64,000 nt of DNA from Dioscorea cayenensis subsp. rotundata (GCF_009730915.1 NC_052489.1:27521916-27585915), one strand, 5' to 3'. Shown: positions 24,001 through 37,659, counted from the stretch's first letter. The notes: generated by a model not told the origin, from the letters alone. Numbers and translations: made by a program.

Positions 24001-27000
24001 ATCATAGTTTTGGACTTTATATCTAGATCAACATGAAAATCCCAAGAAAGAAAAGCCATATAAATGCTGGAAAGTGCAAAGGCCTATTGAAATAAGTCAT
24101 TACAATAAGGAAGACCAACAAAACTATCATAACTAATGGCTTTCATATTGTGCAGTACACATTGGGATTCTGATAAACAAAGCACTACATAACTTCTGAA
24201 TTACGATAGGACCGTGATTAGCCGAGAATATGGTTTAGCACAAAAAAAAATTATCATGACAAAATAAAAACAACGTAAGAAAACCAAATAATGAAAATCA
24301 TGTCAAAGTTCTTAGTGTTTGAAAGGCTGCACTGTATATGCAAACAAAAAATAAAAGAAAAAAAGATGGAATGTGTGAAATAAACAACCAAGAAAGGTCA
24401 TTTAGTGACTGAAGTTGGGAAACTGCAATCTTGAAATGATAGAAACAGTGAATATACATAAGGTTTTTATACAACAGAAGGGAAACAAAATAGACACGTG
24501 TCGCACGTCCCTTTTACATATCAAAATTTCAGCTATTGATGTAACTAATGCTGGAATGGTGACAGTGCTGGTGGTGCGATCATGATGCATTGGTGGGGGG
24601 GGTGTAATGATGATAAGAGATGGTTTGGTCTCAAAAACTTTGGATACAAAAACTGAACATGGTGATTGTACATGTTAGCAATTATACATCACTCACACTA
24701 TAATTTGGTGACATGTACTGCAATGGGTAAATTTGGTAAAACAGGGTACACTCCAAATTCAACATTTCGATTAACTAATGAACTGGAACATAGTCAATTA
24801 TCCATGTTAACCACAAATGCATCCACAAAAGATAATTTTCAAACAGTATATACCATTGCCTAAAACAAACACTAGCAAGTAGCAACTACACAATAATGGC
24901 CTAAATAAAAGAAGTAAATTATGGTACCTCTGGCCGTAGACATCCATTTCTTCATTTAAACCATATTCCGCATTTTCATTAAGAGATATTTGCAATTTCT
25001 CATTGCATCGTGGTGATTCCACATGAAGTTTTCTCTGCCCTAAATCAACAAATGTCTCAATGCAACACATTTCCGGAACCTGCAAGCAGAATAAGGATGA
25101 TTTTAAATTTCAGCCTCCATTGGCAAAAGGTGAGTGATCCATTTCAAACTGTAAAACAAGGATAGAAGCTTCTAATGAATCATAACCAGTAATGACCAAG
25201 TTACTAACCAACTATAATTATCTACTTGTGTAAGGGGCAGCTCAAATACTTGGCATCAAGTCTCTGCCGTTGTTGTTTATCACAAATGTGAGTTATAGAA
25301 AAAGGTTGAAGAAGAGGATTGTGAAGAACAAAGAGATTCATGAATGCCTCAATGTACAAGTTCTAGACGTAAAAAAGTTGCAATTTGCTAGCCAAGTTCA
25401 GCCACAAGTGCAGAACAACAAAAAAGGAAAAGACAATTTCCCTTCTTCAGTCTGATGCACAGTTTTGGAAAGCAAAAGGTATTATTTGCATATTAAGAAA
25501 GCATTAGATAACCTGGATGGTAAAGATGATCATAATGCAATCAAACAAGGAAGTATTTACAAACATTAATACTATTTACAAACTAACTTTTTGAAGGCAT
25601 TCCCGATCACCATACTAACTTTTTTCTGAGTCAAAATTTCACCATTTGATCCTTTCAAAAGCCATTCACGATCATAGAGCAGACCTGGTAAAGCATTTGA
25701 AGGCATTAAAAGCATAAATCAAATTAACTTCCAAAGTAGGATTTTAATCCCTGATTGTTAATTTTCTGATATGCTGCTATTCTTTTTTTACTACCATATG
25801 GACTAGCATAAAGAAGATGATGGCAATTATGGAAAAGCATAGCAGTATAGATCAAATATTGCATCTCGATATAAGGTGAGACATAAAACATATGAGGAGA
25901 GGAACTCACAATAAAAAAATTTAGGTTTCAGTTTTCACAACCACCATACATTTGAAATTTGGCCAAAATTTACCGAAGAATTAATATGAATACAATCAAG
26001 TAACTTAACAACTGCTAGCTTGTCAACCATAACAACTAAATATATGATAAAAAGAGTGCCATGATGAACACACTGAAGTTATCTTATTGGTAAGGTCAAA
26101 CATGATGGCCAATTGATAGAAGCTCAAAACAGTGCTTCTTTTTCTTTATCAATCGTCATTCAACTATTTCCCAATAAAAGAAAATGTAAAAGCAATCCTC
26201 AGAAGCCAAACAAGCATACTTTTAGTTATCAGAATTAAACATCTTCAACACAATAAGCAGATTGATAAATTTAGAACCCAAATGCAAATCATTCAAACAA
26301 ATCACGGTAATTATTTCCAGGTATACAAAGCCAAATGGCAACAAAATTATGTGAATTTCATTAAAGAATTGTATCAGCATGCACTTCAAGAAACAGAAAC
26401 TTCTCACACAACCACTTTGCATGACCAGTGCATGTGTGCTGCAAAATGGCAGAATAACAACATATGAGCCCAACAAGTTTTCTGAGAAATAAGAAACATG
26501 TAACCAGCAGAGAAATCTTAATCATGGTGCATAATTAATTCAAGTCGTCATTTTGATCATATGAAAATTTTCAGAACAATAAGAAACATACCAGTACTGC
26601 TTAAGGGCCAGCAGCTCATGCTAAATCCAGCACATGATTTTATAGGATAAATTGTGATGGATTTCAGATGAACATTTGTTTGCAAATACCTCCCTCCAAT
26701 TTCTGTAGTTCACACATAACTGAATAAAACTGGGGGAAAAAAGGCATGTTGCTTCAAAGAAGAAAAGAATAGATAATGATAGTAGCTGAAAAATTTGTAA
26801 CAGACCCAGCATAAGAGAATAATAGCAAAAGTTTATTCTGTAAAACCAGAAATACAATAGAGATGAAAAACAAGGAGCGATCACAGTATAACCAGCTAAA
26901 TGGTTGTTTTTCTAAAGTACTACTAGTAAGGCACAACCACAATGAATGCAGGAATGCGATATACCTCATTTTAAAAAGCATTATCAGTCCTAGGTCTACC

Positions 27001-30000
27001 AATACATAACTACAATGAGTGCATGCATGCAATATCTTACACACAATGCAGTTCTAAATTCATTATAAACATGAAGTCAAAGCATCACATTCCACAATGA
27101 GAAATTGATATACAAGTAGAAATTTCCAATAGTATGAAATGCTCCTGAACTTCAGGTGATTTCTCAAGGTCTAAAAGACAACCAAGCATATTTTATTGTC
27201 AAAAATATTTAGATAAGTTCTAACAATATAAAAATAAAATAAAATCTAATTATGCTTACAGCCTTACACTTTTGTACAAGGTAGAAAAAAAATACCATTC
27301 ATAACAACTTGGCAATTCCATTCCAATTTAATGGCATGCCAAACAGCTTTACCTATAAGCAAAATGGAAGAGGTGTGCCAAGGTTGAAGCCCCAGCAAAG
27401 ACATAGAGATATTCAATCTAATTACTGTATTCTTACATGTGTCTTATAGAAGACACAAACGTGTACACCACCATAGCAATAAACCAATTCCTCATCCCAT
27501 ACCATGTGAACATTTCGCATGAACATACATCAGAGGGATCCGGGATGGGGTTTCAGGGTTCTTGATGGACAAAAGCCCACTTAACATGCTTGGCTATTAT
27601 TTTCCATAACTAGTTCCCTTGGTTCTCATCTCAACACAATCACTGGTGTAACTAAGATAGGGTTGCATCCTAGACCAATCTTAAAACACTAAAATCACTT
27701 ATTCACATCAAAAGACCATTAACTCTAGAACAAAATTCACAAGGTAGTTGTAACACAAAATGACATTAAGCACAAAAGGAGCTTTACCTACAAATGGAAA
27801 TTCCTTTGTCTTCAAAAGGTATCTATCCTCGAGAAACTTTGGTTTCATAACAAAATAGCTTACAATAAATCTGAGAAATTTCTGCAAAATAGACATAATA
27901 ATTGATGTGAACAAAATAAAATTCTCATATCAGGAAACAATAACTAGAGAAAATAATAGTTATTATACATTTATAACAGTGATGAAAAATTCTATACTTT
28001 CAACCTGAAAGTTAGTAGATTCCAAATTCAAAGTTTTGAACCAACATAAGTTAGCATAATTGCAATCAGCCCTCTTATCATTGCTCACTGAGGTGTTGAA
28101 TTCACTATATCCCCTGATGCAAAGTATGTGATCTTCAAACTCCTTCAATAGGCAATAACTTAAAAATAGGAAGAGGAACAAAATAACACAAACTAAACAA
28201 ATTATTAGCACCTGTTAAGGTGTTGGATTGACTATGTCCCTCAACAAAGTAATTCCACAAAATGTGTCCAAATTTTGTAACACTAGGAGATCGAATTGGA
28301 ATCCATAATACTAGAGGTTTATAATTTTCAAACATCCTTGAAATAACAGATGGAGCCTTGAGGGACTTCCCCTAGGAAGAGACAGTAACAACATGAGCCA
28401 CACATAATTTCTGCCACTAGAACTTGCATGGTACCATTTATAAGCTTCACAGCAGGATAAATCCTACACATACAGTATTAAAGATGAAAGACATCACCAT
28501 AATTTCAGTAAAATATGATAAACATTTATGCTCATAAAAGAGGATGCTTCTGAGTTTGCGAAATTAATTACACAGATAGAAAAGCAATTCACAAAGGAGA
28601 AAAAAACAAGCCATGACTGGTCAATCACTAAAGAAGCAACTGCAACACAAAAAGATCAATATAAAAGTTTTACCTCGGCATCCTCAAATGTCGACATATA
28701 ACCAAATGATATTCTAACAGCACCGGTTGGTTTTCCATTTAATATATCATAATCATCCCAACAAACATGTCCTGCCTGAAAAGTACAAATCTCATACAAG
28801 GTTTTTAATCATGAAAATCCAAATTCTTGTACTTGGGTGTCAATGGCAATTGAAATACAAAGCAACTCAGGGAAAAAAGAGTACCACATGATACCTCTAT
28901 GTTCGAAAGAAGATCAGAGTGAGATAGACCAAGATATTTAGCGCATGCACCAGGGTTGCAGAAGCAACCTGTCTGCAGCAAGAAATAAATCAATTATTTC
29001 AAAAACAAGGTCATTATATTCCATTTAATTATTTCTACAATAACGACACTAGGAAAACACACAAATGCAAAACGGAAAAATTGGTTGATAACAATTAAAA
29101 AAGTCAATTTTCTTACCCGCAGTTGAATGCCAGACAAAGAAGCTATTTTTTCAACCTCACGGTATCCAAACCATGATCCATCTGCCCTTTTCAAGTTGAA
29201 TGTAATTGTTGGACCCACATCATGCAGTGATACCTAATTTTACTGAGAAGTATGAGATGAGCCTTGCAATTATAAATATAAACCAGCATTAAGATTACAA
29301 AACAGTCTATTTGCTTGATCTAGATAAATTCAACTGGGGCATCATGTGCACATTCTAGTGGGAAGATAGGATGACTCATTAAGAGCAATTAGCTACATGC
29401 ATATGCTTAAGATTATTGATGTACAAGTTATCTGTGCCAACAAACTACTGAAAACAAAACATAGGAATCAAACAGCCAAAAATCAAAATTTATTGTCAAG
29501 CAATAGGAAGATTGGTTTAGCAGCTGCAACTCCTCAATTTGGTGGCATGCCAACATCATTATTTCCAAAGGAAATTCATGGGGCTCTTTTCACAATTAGT
29601 TCCAAGAGATAATAAATGAAGAGTTGAAGGCCGCATGATATATATACATCATAGTTTCCCAAACACTTTTGAACGAAAGTTCTTTTCTAACTCTTTCTCC
29701 AGTAATTTTCAACCCATATTTCATTGTAATTTATTCTATAACTTGAGAATTCCATAGTATGCATACCTGCATACTTCAGGTCAAATTTTTCCCAAATATC
29801 TCTACAAAGGCTCAACTAGAAAAAATCCATGAATGAGAACAGAATTCATCAAACGGTCACAACCAAGGAAAAAGATAAGGTAGAAATATGGTAGAAACTG
29901 TAAAATCAATAATACTAAATGCAATATGTGATAAGCCCAAAAGGTTATTGCACAGAAAATGTAAAAGAACAGCGGACAGCTATGTTAGACATATACCACT

Positions 30001-33000
30001 TTTTAAATGTATACATGAAGAGTGATCCACATTTAATAATCACTGATAAACAAAGGATTCAAGTTCCTCTGTAACTAGAACTGACCTTTGTCAAATCTCT
30101 TCCATAAAGTCTGCAAACACTTCTTCCATTTTCATGCCTCAAGTCTATCATTGCATTTCTCACATAAGTAGCAAGGGATCTTGTATGGCTTCAAGGAAAA
30201 AAATTGAACGTGTGAGAACTTTTACAGATATAAGACAAGAACCAAAGTAATTAACATGGCTTTCAAATATAGGTGACCTTCCACAGGGAGTACGAGTAGT
30301 TGAATTGGCCAGCCAAAATTTTCATCATTATACAATTTAAGAAGTAAGGGAGGCAACTCAACCAAAGTGAAAAGGCACAGACGAGAGACAAAAACTATAG
30401 AGATAGAAACACTCAAACGGCATCAATTAGAATATGCTCAATGTTGAGTGGTAATGGATTGCTAAAAGCTCAATTTTATACAGGAGTCTACGTTATGGTC
30501 CACAACAGTCAATATCATTATCTATAAGTATAGCTTTTTGAGCCAGTGCAGTCTACCTAAAAAATTGGAAAGAACTTCCACTTCCCGAACACATACAGTA
30601 TACAGTAACGCAAACCCACAATTAGTTGGAAATTTAAATGATACAAATACAAACTCAAACTGATTTATGAACTTCATCCTAATCTTGAGAATTACCATTC
30701 ATGACGGATAATAGTATCATTTAGAGTGCTTTTATGCGAGTAAGAAGGATATATAATATTTGTGTAGATGTCGAGTACATAAGGGAACAGTAAAAATGTA
30801 AGAACATTATAGGAAAACATACCGATCAACAGCACAAGGAATTTGTGTATTAATTATCTTGAAACCAAATTTGATTTATGGATTAAATTCCAATCTTGAG
30901 AAATCCTATTCATGACGAATGGCAGTATCATTTATAGGTGCTTTATTAAGAAACAAGAAGGAAATTAGAAGAATATACTCAGAGTTGTGCATATGTAAGT
31001 ACAAAATGAAACAAAAAAGATGCAAAAACAGAATATGAATTTGTATTCCACTAGATCAACTGGGAAGACAGCTAAGAATAAACATACCGATCAATAGCAT
31101 AGGGAGTTAGTGTATTAATTATCTTGAAACCATGACGAATTGATGCTATGCTCAGGAACGAGACAGTGCCATCTTCAAGTAATTGTTCAATAGAATCCCT
31201 TCTTTTGATATAATCAATATCAGCAATGGAAGCAGAGACCGTGCCTGTAGGATGAGGAGAGCATACAAAAGTTAAGAATGCGATGTATATGTATCCCTTA
31301 GAGGATCAGGAGAACACATAAGCAAGTACAAACCTCCACTAAAGTATGTTTTCCTAAGAAACTTGGCTGCCTCTGCAATATAAATTGAAGAGAACAAACA
31401 GAAAACAAAAAGGTTATCATTTAATAGGAAAAAGGCTGGCATTAAGAATTTTGTCAAGAAAGCTGAAAAAAAACAAGCTAATTCAATAGTTAATATAACC
31501 AATCAAGAATGTCACTATTTTCTAGTAAGATAAAAATAAACATATGAATCAACTATTCATAAGTAAAATCTAAAATGCACTAAAAAATTTCCAGTGAAAA
31601 AATTAAATAAGCATCATTAAGACAGAGAGGAATGAGTATGAAAATTGAGGTGGTTACAAAAAAAAAAACATTTTGAACCCATGCAAGAAATAAGATAATG
31701 TAATAATACAAGAAATTTTGCATAGTAGTTGATGTGTGTAGGAGGTGGTCCACACATGGGAATCCATAAAGCCACAAGCACAGGAAAACTGGGGCACTCG
31801 TGAAATTTAATCACTTAGCATCACTAATCATATAGGATGGATATTTTTTATTTTTTTAAATGCATTGCATTAAGGAAATTCAACTTCTAAAGATACAAAA
31901 AAGTAGCTTACCATTTCGAACAATGAGAGCCCCCAAACCTGTTGGATAGCCAAATATCTAAAAAGAAAGAAAAGTAATAATAAAATAAAAATGAGGCCAT
32001 AATAAATAAAGGATTGCTCAGAATTTCCAAGGATCAACATATTTATTTGGATATACCTTATAGAAAGAAAAGACAACAAAATCAGCAGGATACCTAGCTA
32101 GATCTAGAGGCTCAGTTGCACATCCTTTTGCAGCATCTATCAAGACCATCCAAGATCCCCTGCATTTAAATGTGAAAAAATAGCACAAATAATGCCCATG
32201 AGGTTGAGATTCTTCTCAAATTTCAAGAAAACAAAAATTTACAGGCCAAGATAGTCGTGGCTAAACAAATTAAACAAAAAGAGATCATGAGAAACAACCA
32301 TCTACATCTTAAAGCTAGGTATTGGGCATGAGTTAAGATGTCAACATGCCTAAACAGCACTGTTTGCCTGAAATCAGTAATGCTGATCTAGAGGAAGCAC
32401 AAAAAAAGAAAAACATACAGCATACACGCGACAAGGAATAAATCAACTGCAGACATAAACAAAAATAGGGAGAAACTAGCCATAATAAAATGAACATAAA
32501 CAAAGCCTAAAGTTGACAAGGATCAACTCAATTACCAGACATGCTCTAAATATTCCCATGAAAGCTTATGTATTATGAGTGAATGTAAAACTCATGAAAC
32601 AAAGATCACTTTAAAATCTGTATTGGGAAAATCTGTTAGAAACCTATTATACTCATTTTTCTAAATAAAAACAATTAACTATCATGATATCAAATGTGAT
32701 CTCCATCAACACTAAATATTATGTGGAGAGGGAGATAATGGTACAAATAGAACAAAATTTCAAACTCTAATGCTAATTGAATAGCACGATGCTTGAGATG
32801 CAATATCTTGTGACCAAGACTTATATAATTTAAACCAGAACTTACCGGCCATGCAAAAGCCCTCCCAAACTTTTTACGGGATCATCTTTGATGATGTTCA
32901 CCAAGTCAAGATGAAACCTCCTGCCAGAGAAATTACACTCTGAAGGAAAAGCAAACAAATTGTACGTGCGACCTGCAAAACACAACACAATATAGCTAAA

Positions 33001-34691
33001 TAACTTCAACATCCCACACAAGAAGGTGAGACCTTCCTTATGACATACAAACAATTCAACAACAACAGCGCCCATCAAAGCATTTTTCTGAAAAGACAGC
33101 AACATAGGTGAAGTTACAAAGGACTGGTTTCTCTAGACTACCATTGTATTGAACAAGATCCAACAGCAAATCCTGGGATTCAATCGATAATAAATGCACC
33201 TGCATCCTAACATTTCAATTGCACATGTAGTTAAATTTATCACATACTATAAAAAAGAACAAGCCCTGAAAGGGAAGGTGAACATTTTACTGTTGACTCA
33301 ACATAAGAAATTAAGAAACTCTAGCCAATAAAATGGCAAAAACAAAAGATAACATACAAAGTTACCATTCAGATCACTGCTTGAAGATTTGGCTTCAGCT
33401 CTTCTCTGCAAAGAATGTTTAAAAAACTGAAAACGAGGTTCATGAGTTTTGGATTGTATACTTGGGTACTCGACCTCTTCAATATCAATAGCAAGAGCTG
33501 TAGCTCCTTTCTCAAGAGCATATCTAGAGATTCATAAGGAAAACCAAATAACAGAGAAAATGTTCTAACAGAATGAAGACACATAAGAAAAATAAACCTG
33601 TTTTCAAAACTAAAGAAAACAGTCTGCAACAATACCTTCTTTCCTGAGCTAAAAAACTGAATGAAAATTTGATTTCACCCTCTATCAATTCAAAGCTCAA
33701 AAAACCTTAGAAGCATAATAATGGCACAAGTTCATACATAGGTAACAGTTAAGACAGCCAATTTAGTGTAAATATTTTCTTTAAAAATAACACACGTTCA
33801 TAAGTAGGCAGGATACTCCCTAATTCCAAGGGCACTGTTATGATTTTCCATTGTATACATGTAACAGCTTTCTCTGCTCCAAGGAAAGCCTTCCCCCACA
33901 AGTTTAAGAGCCGCGGTTGCCCCGGATGTAAATATGCATGTGTAGTCTTTTGGAGACGCATTAAAATAATCAAGAACCTGATAAAACAACAGCCATAATA
34001 AGAAAGTAAATGTATTTTGAGTACTTTACTGAAGACAAATGGCATATATTTCCTCCTCCCTTATCAAGGGATGTGCAAATTCAATAGACAAGATGGAATC
34101 CAATTTCAAAACGTAAAGCTTTCCTTGACAAAGTGAAACTTCATTGAAAAAGGTTCTTAAGAAAATCTCAACCAAGAAAAGGATTTCAAATAAAGACAAA
34201 AGCTAATTTTCAACATCAAATTAGGATTTAGAAAGCAAGGAGACACATACCTGCTGCCGAGCTGCGGTAATGAAATCAGAGGTCGTAATGCTGCAATCAC
34301 TCAGGCTATCTAAATCAAGAAAAACACATGAAATTTCACAAAATAAGAAAACTTTGATCAATAAAGAAAGAGAGAGAAAAGACAACAAAAAATCAAATAA
34401 CAAAGATACGTGGGTTTCCGAACACATTGGAAGTGAGATCTTTTCCGACGGCCTCAATCTGCGACTCCGAATACAACGTAGCCCCAGCATGATCAAGATA
34501 AACCAACCCTAAAAAATTCAAATAAAAAATTAAAAAAAAAATCTAAAAAATTGAATCAAAAGAAAGAATTCAACGGAGAGAACACCTTGCAATCGCTTGA
34601 ACTCAGTTGCTCTGATCTCATCGATGTTCTTGGGAGCATTAGGGTATCCATATCCCTCCCCAAACTGGGCCATGAACTCCTCCTTCTCCAT
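21099..34691 (-). CDS. ABA3: Molybdenum cofactor sulfurase (ABA3/LOS5/MOCOS)
   Basis: Twenty-two exons join in frame to 838 residues: 34586-34691, 34410-34508, 34251-34309, 33817-33977, 33366-33523, 32846-32972, 32057-32159, 31912-31957, 31334-31372, 31088-31244, 30086-30188, 29117-29233, 28895-28972, 28674-28775, 27788-27881, 26592-26702, 25620-25684, 24928-25079, 23790-24022, 22597-22739, 21697-21807 and 21099-21251. The cytosolic enzyme takes sulfur from L-cysteine and sulfurates the Mo cofactor of aldehyde oxidase and xanthine dehydrogenase, so it is needed for the last step of abscisic acid synthesis. Residues 1 to about 480 are the NifS-like PLP domain: [12 protein letters not shown] near 38, [27 protein letters not shown], and SFYK with the PLP lysine at 271. 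The catalytic cysteine is 430 in [10 protein letters not shown]. Both numbers match the Arabidopsis protein as I recall it. The rest is the MOSC_N/MOSC domain, with [20 protein letters not shown] and [11 protein letters not shown]. The start is the first ATG, family-typical ([17 protein letters not shown]). All introns seen are GT-AG. The gene looks whole. Confidence 0.97.
23482..23559. repeat. Perfect 39-bp tandem duplication in a MOCOS intron
   Basis: The 39 bases at 23482-23520 are repeated without change at 23521-23559 (unit begins atgaatacccatggaacttt). It lies in the intron between the exons at 23790 and 22739. The identity of the two copies shows the duplication is recent. A shorter diverged repeat ('catcaatatagatttctag') lies just to the left at 23335-23380. 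Confidence 0.9.
30829..31129 (-). repeat. Duplicated end of MOCOS exon 10 inside the next intron
   Basis: The 3' end of exon 10 with its donor (31081-31129) has a diverged copy at 30829-30877 inside intron 10. Both contain 'aacataccgatcaa(t/c)agca' and 'gtgtattaattatcttgaaacc'. The intronic bases that follow each are duplicated too: 30660-30760 resembles 30868-30968, with 'tttatg', 'aatcttgaga', 'cattcatgacg' and 'agtatcattta' shared. The copied donor is still GT, so the copy is a latent pseudo-donor, but it has no acceptor of its own that I can see. Confidence 0.7.
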
Positions 34692-34772
34692 GGCTGCTCT
34701 CCTAGAACCCTCCTTCAGTCCTCTTCTTTCCCTTCTCTGGTCGGAGCTCTGACAATTTGACTCCAGTGCTCG

Positions 34773-34780
34773 TATTTATA
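34773..34780 (-). promoter_or_regulatory. TATA box of the MOCOS gene
   Basis: On the minus strand the sequence CTATAAATACG lies 82 bases before the ATG at 34691. This is an ideal TATAAATA match and would place the start of transcription near 34745, with a leader of about 55 bases. Confidence 0.65.
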
Positions 34781-34799
34781 GATCAAAGTCTCAACCGTA

Positions 34800-35867
34800 C
34801 GTACATAGATTTTTCCAAGATACTGTTTAACGGCGTTATTTCTACATCTGTATAAATATTATTTTTACTGATTTGCCCTTTACATTTATAATCATTATTT
34901 TCTAAATTTTAATCTCAATTTTATTTAGTAACGGGTATTTTTGACTTAATAATTACGTATCCAAAATAAAAAATTTATTACTTAAATTGGGAGAACATTT
35001 ATAATCATTATTTTTCTAAATTTTAATCTCAATTTTATTTAGTAACTGGTAGTTTGGACTTAATAATTAGGTATAACAAAAAAATTTGTTACTTAATTTA
35101 GGAGAACATTTATAATCATTATTTTTCAAATTTTAATCTCAATTTTATTTAGTAACCGGTATTTTGGACTTAATAATTAGGTATAAAAAAAAAGTTTTGT
35201 TACTTAATTTGGGAGAACATTTACTTAATAGTTAGATTTTAAAAAATTTGTTACTTAAATTGGGAGAATATTTATAATCATTATTTTTCAAATTTTAATC
35301 TCAATTTTATTTAGTAACGGATATTTTGAACTTAATAATTACGTATCTAAAAAAAAAATTTGTAATTAAATTGAGAGATCTAATTGGTTTTCCTTACCCT
35401 ATTTGGATTTAACTTGTTCGCTTACCATATATAAATTAATGCTTAAATTTGTATTGCATTATTGCATATATAAGTTTATTGTTGGGACCTAGACTGAAAA
35501 GAGGATAATCCAATCTTTTGGTTCTCCATGGATCTTTGTTACTAATTTAAACATGAATTTCAATCTACATTGCTAAAAAATAGGATGCTTTCTGAAATGG
35601 GGTTATGGGCCTATGGTTAGTTTTAGTCTCTCTAATAAAAAAAGATATTTAATTTTGAAATAAATTTATATGGTTTAATTTTTCAGCTTACATGTTTGAA
35701 TGACGAAACTGTGCCATCTTAGAAGATGAAAAATAAATAAATAATAAATACAGTTTATAAATCAAAGTGACTATATTTTTATTTTAAAAGTTGAAGAAAT
35801 AATAACCAAACTTTGTCAGTACAAAATCTTTCATATATAAAATTAAATTCATCAACAATGATCAAGG
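34800..35867. other. Intergenic region between MOCOS and tRNA-Glu
   Basis: Apart from the minisatellite, this stretch is plain AT-rich DNA with no gene, domain-bearing frame or element ends that I can recognise. Confidence 0.5.
34881..35375. repeat. Minisatellite with a unit of about 113 bp
   Basis: Four recognisable copies start near 34881, 34995, 35107 and 35268. Each has 'acatttataatcattatttt', 'aaattttaatctcaatttta', 'tttagtaac(g/t/c)g', 'cttaataatta(c/g)gtat', and then a poly-A tract before 'tttgttacttaaattgggag'. A fifth partial copy sits near 35213-35265. The array lies between the MOCOS promoter and the tRNA-Glu gene. No coding content. Confidence 0.85.
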
Positions 35868-35940
35868 TCCATTGTCGTCTAGTCCGGTTAGGATACCTGG
35901 CTTTCACCCAGGCGACCCGGGTTCAAATCCCGGCAATGGA
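35868..35940 (+). tRNA. tRNA-Glu (anticodon UUC)
   Basis: The 73-nt sequence folds as a tRNA. The acceptor arms TCCATTG and CAATGGA pair perfectly. The anticodon stem CCTGG/CCAGG encloses the loop CTTTCAC with anticodon TTC. The T arm CCGGG-TTCAAAT-CCCGG pairs fully. There is no intron and CCA is not encoded. The D loop (AGTCCGGTTAGGA) is one base longer than usual. A TTTTT tract at 35943-35947 is the pol III terminator. It resembles the usual plant nuclear tRNA-Glu(UUC). Confidence 0.95.
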
Positions 35941-36004
35941 AACTTTTTGTGGAATTTATTTTCCGATTTTTTTTTATTTTTAATTTTTTTTTATTTTTTT
36001 AAGA

Positions 36005-36125
36005 AAGACGACAAGCGTGGAACCCAAGGACGAACACGTGGGGTCTGAGATGGGAATCGAACTCGAGGAGCCTACGCTCGACACTCGAGGCGAACACCCC
36101 TACTGCAGTGCCGATGTCGATAGAC
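36005..36125 (-). mobile_element. SINE-like or other repeat relic
   Basis: On the minus strand the sequence GAGTTCGATTCCCATCTC resembles a pol III B-box with its flanks and lies in a GC-richer island within AT-rich DNA. An A-box is not clear and no tail is seen. Old tRNA-derived SINE sequence is the simplest guess, but the case is weak. Confidence 0.3.
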
Positions 36126-36260
36126 CAAAATGATCGCGATTTTTACCTCGCGGAAAATTGATTTCCATGAAAAGCCGTTTTACTTTTCTAGCAAAATAAT
36201 CTCTCAATATCCATGCGGTGCATTGCCGTCTAGGGTTTGAATTCTTGGAACTTGGGAGGA

Positions 36261-37272
36261 ATGGCGACATCTGTGAATAAGAATAAGAGTAAGAAAGCTA
36301 AATTGGCAAGTTTCTATTGGATTATTCCAGTTGCTTTCATTGCCATGCCATTAAATTTTATCCGGCTTCTTTCAATTGTTCCCTTTTTCTTGTTTTATTA
36401 ATTGTTTGTCTGATTTAATGCATTATTTCTTATGGTAAATCATAGGTGAATTTTTTGGGTTGTGATGAAACTTGATCTTAGTTGCAAATTTTATTAAGAA
36501 AATCTGTTTCTGTTGATCCTCTTGTTGTTACACTTGATGAATTCTATGAATATTTATGTCTTTTTTTTTCTATTATTACATTAAAGTAATTCATTTGTTT
36601 GTCATTTAATTCTAATCAATCATGGCAGAGCTTTGATTCATAATCATCTGGAGTTAATTGCCGCACATAATTAATACTTTTGATATACTAAAGCTTCTGT
36701 TTTGCATTCTCCTGTGATTGATGTTTATTTGTGATTAAATTTTTTTTATACGGCAATTTAGAAAATAAAGAGAATTCTAGAAATACTTTTCTAGCATTTC
36801 TTATCTCTATATGCCATTCTAAACTCAGGCTGTGACTCTTTGCTTAGTTGTGAGTTCCAGTTGTGTATCTTTGTATATAATGACACAGTGGTTTGCCTAT
36901 AATTGAGTAATTTAAATTCCATATACTTGTTTAATTTGGATCAATTTATTCTTTCGTACTCTATAATTAGTGATGCATCAATTTGGTGAATCAGGTCCTG
37001 CTTGGAGATGGAACAGGAAAGTCTAGTCTACTTTTGCAATATATAATAAGAAGGTTTACTGAATTTTAGGTTTGCTACTTTCTAAATCCATGGAATCATC
37101 AGATTACTGGAAATTAGTCCTGATTTATGTTTTTGCTCAGGAATAAAAAATATCGGCTGTATTCTTTTCTCAGACTTGGCAGTTTTGAATGAATCTGTAA
37201 AGTTTGGAATCTGGGATACTGCAGGGAAGGAAATGTATCACAGCCATGGTTGTGTATGATGTAACCAATTCA
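36261..37272 (+). pseudogene. Decayed Rab5 (RABF2-like) small GTPase gene
   Basis: Three exon-like pieces match a plant Rab5/RABF2 GTPase, the regulator of endosomal and vacuolar traffic. Exon 1 (36261-36305) encodes MATSVNKNKSKKAKL and ends at GC, not GT (GCAAGT). Exon 2 (36995-37052) encodes VLLGDGTGKSSLLLQYI, the P-loop, one residue short of the normal GDxGxGKSS. Exon 3 (37141-37272) contains AVLNESVKFGIWDTAGKEMYHS, the switch II region with WDTAGKE in place of WDTAGQE, then joins directly to VVYDVTNS in another frame. About ten residues (LAPMYYRGAA in relatives) are missing there. An early stop also lies at the start of exon 3. Downstream exons with the NKxD and SAK motifs were not found. 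The retained intron positions show a gene duplicate, not a processed copy. It is not functional. Confidence 0.8.
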
Positions 37273-37659
37273 GTGAGTTAAGATATCCATGCCTTTTTGT
37301 TTTATTAATGGTTGCTTATCTGTGTTCAATTATTCATTCGATGAGAATAATCACCTGTAATATTTATTTATTTATTTTCTGGTATTTTAGAAATGTTCTT
37401 CATTTCCTATAATTTGTCTATTGTTATGTTTGATGATCAAGATGTCAGTCGCTGTTTTGATCCGGACTGGACCACCAGAGCTGGTTCTTCAACCACTTGG
37501 AATGTTGGCCAGGTCATCTCTCCAACCAAACTTTGAATATATTATGTTTTTATGTCAAGTGTTGTAAGATAGTGTCTTTACTGAACCAACTTCATACTTG
37601 CGTGCTGGAAACCATTACCCTTTATTTGTCTCTTTTGCTTTATTATAGTCATATATAGA

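Noticed and set aside
34881-35375. Tandem array considered as a CRISPR-like array
   Set aside because: The units are adjacent, about 113 bp, AT-rich and without unique spacers, and this is plant nuclear DNA. It is a minisatellite.
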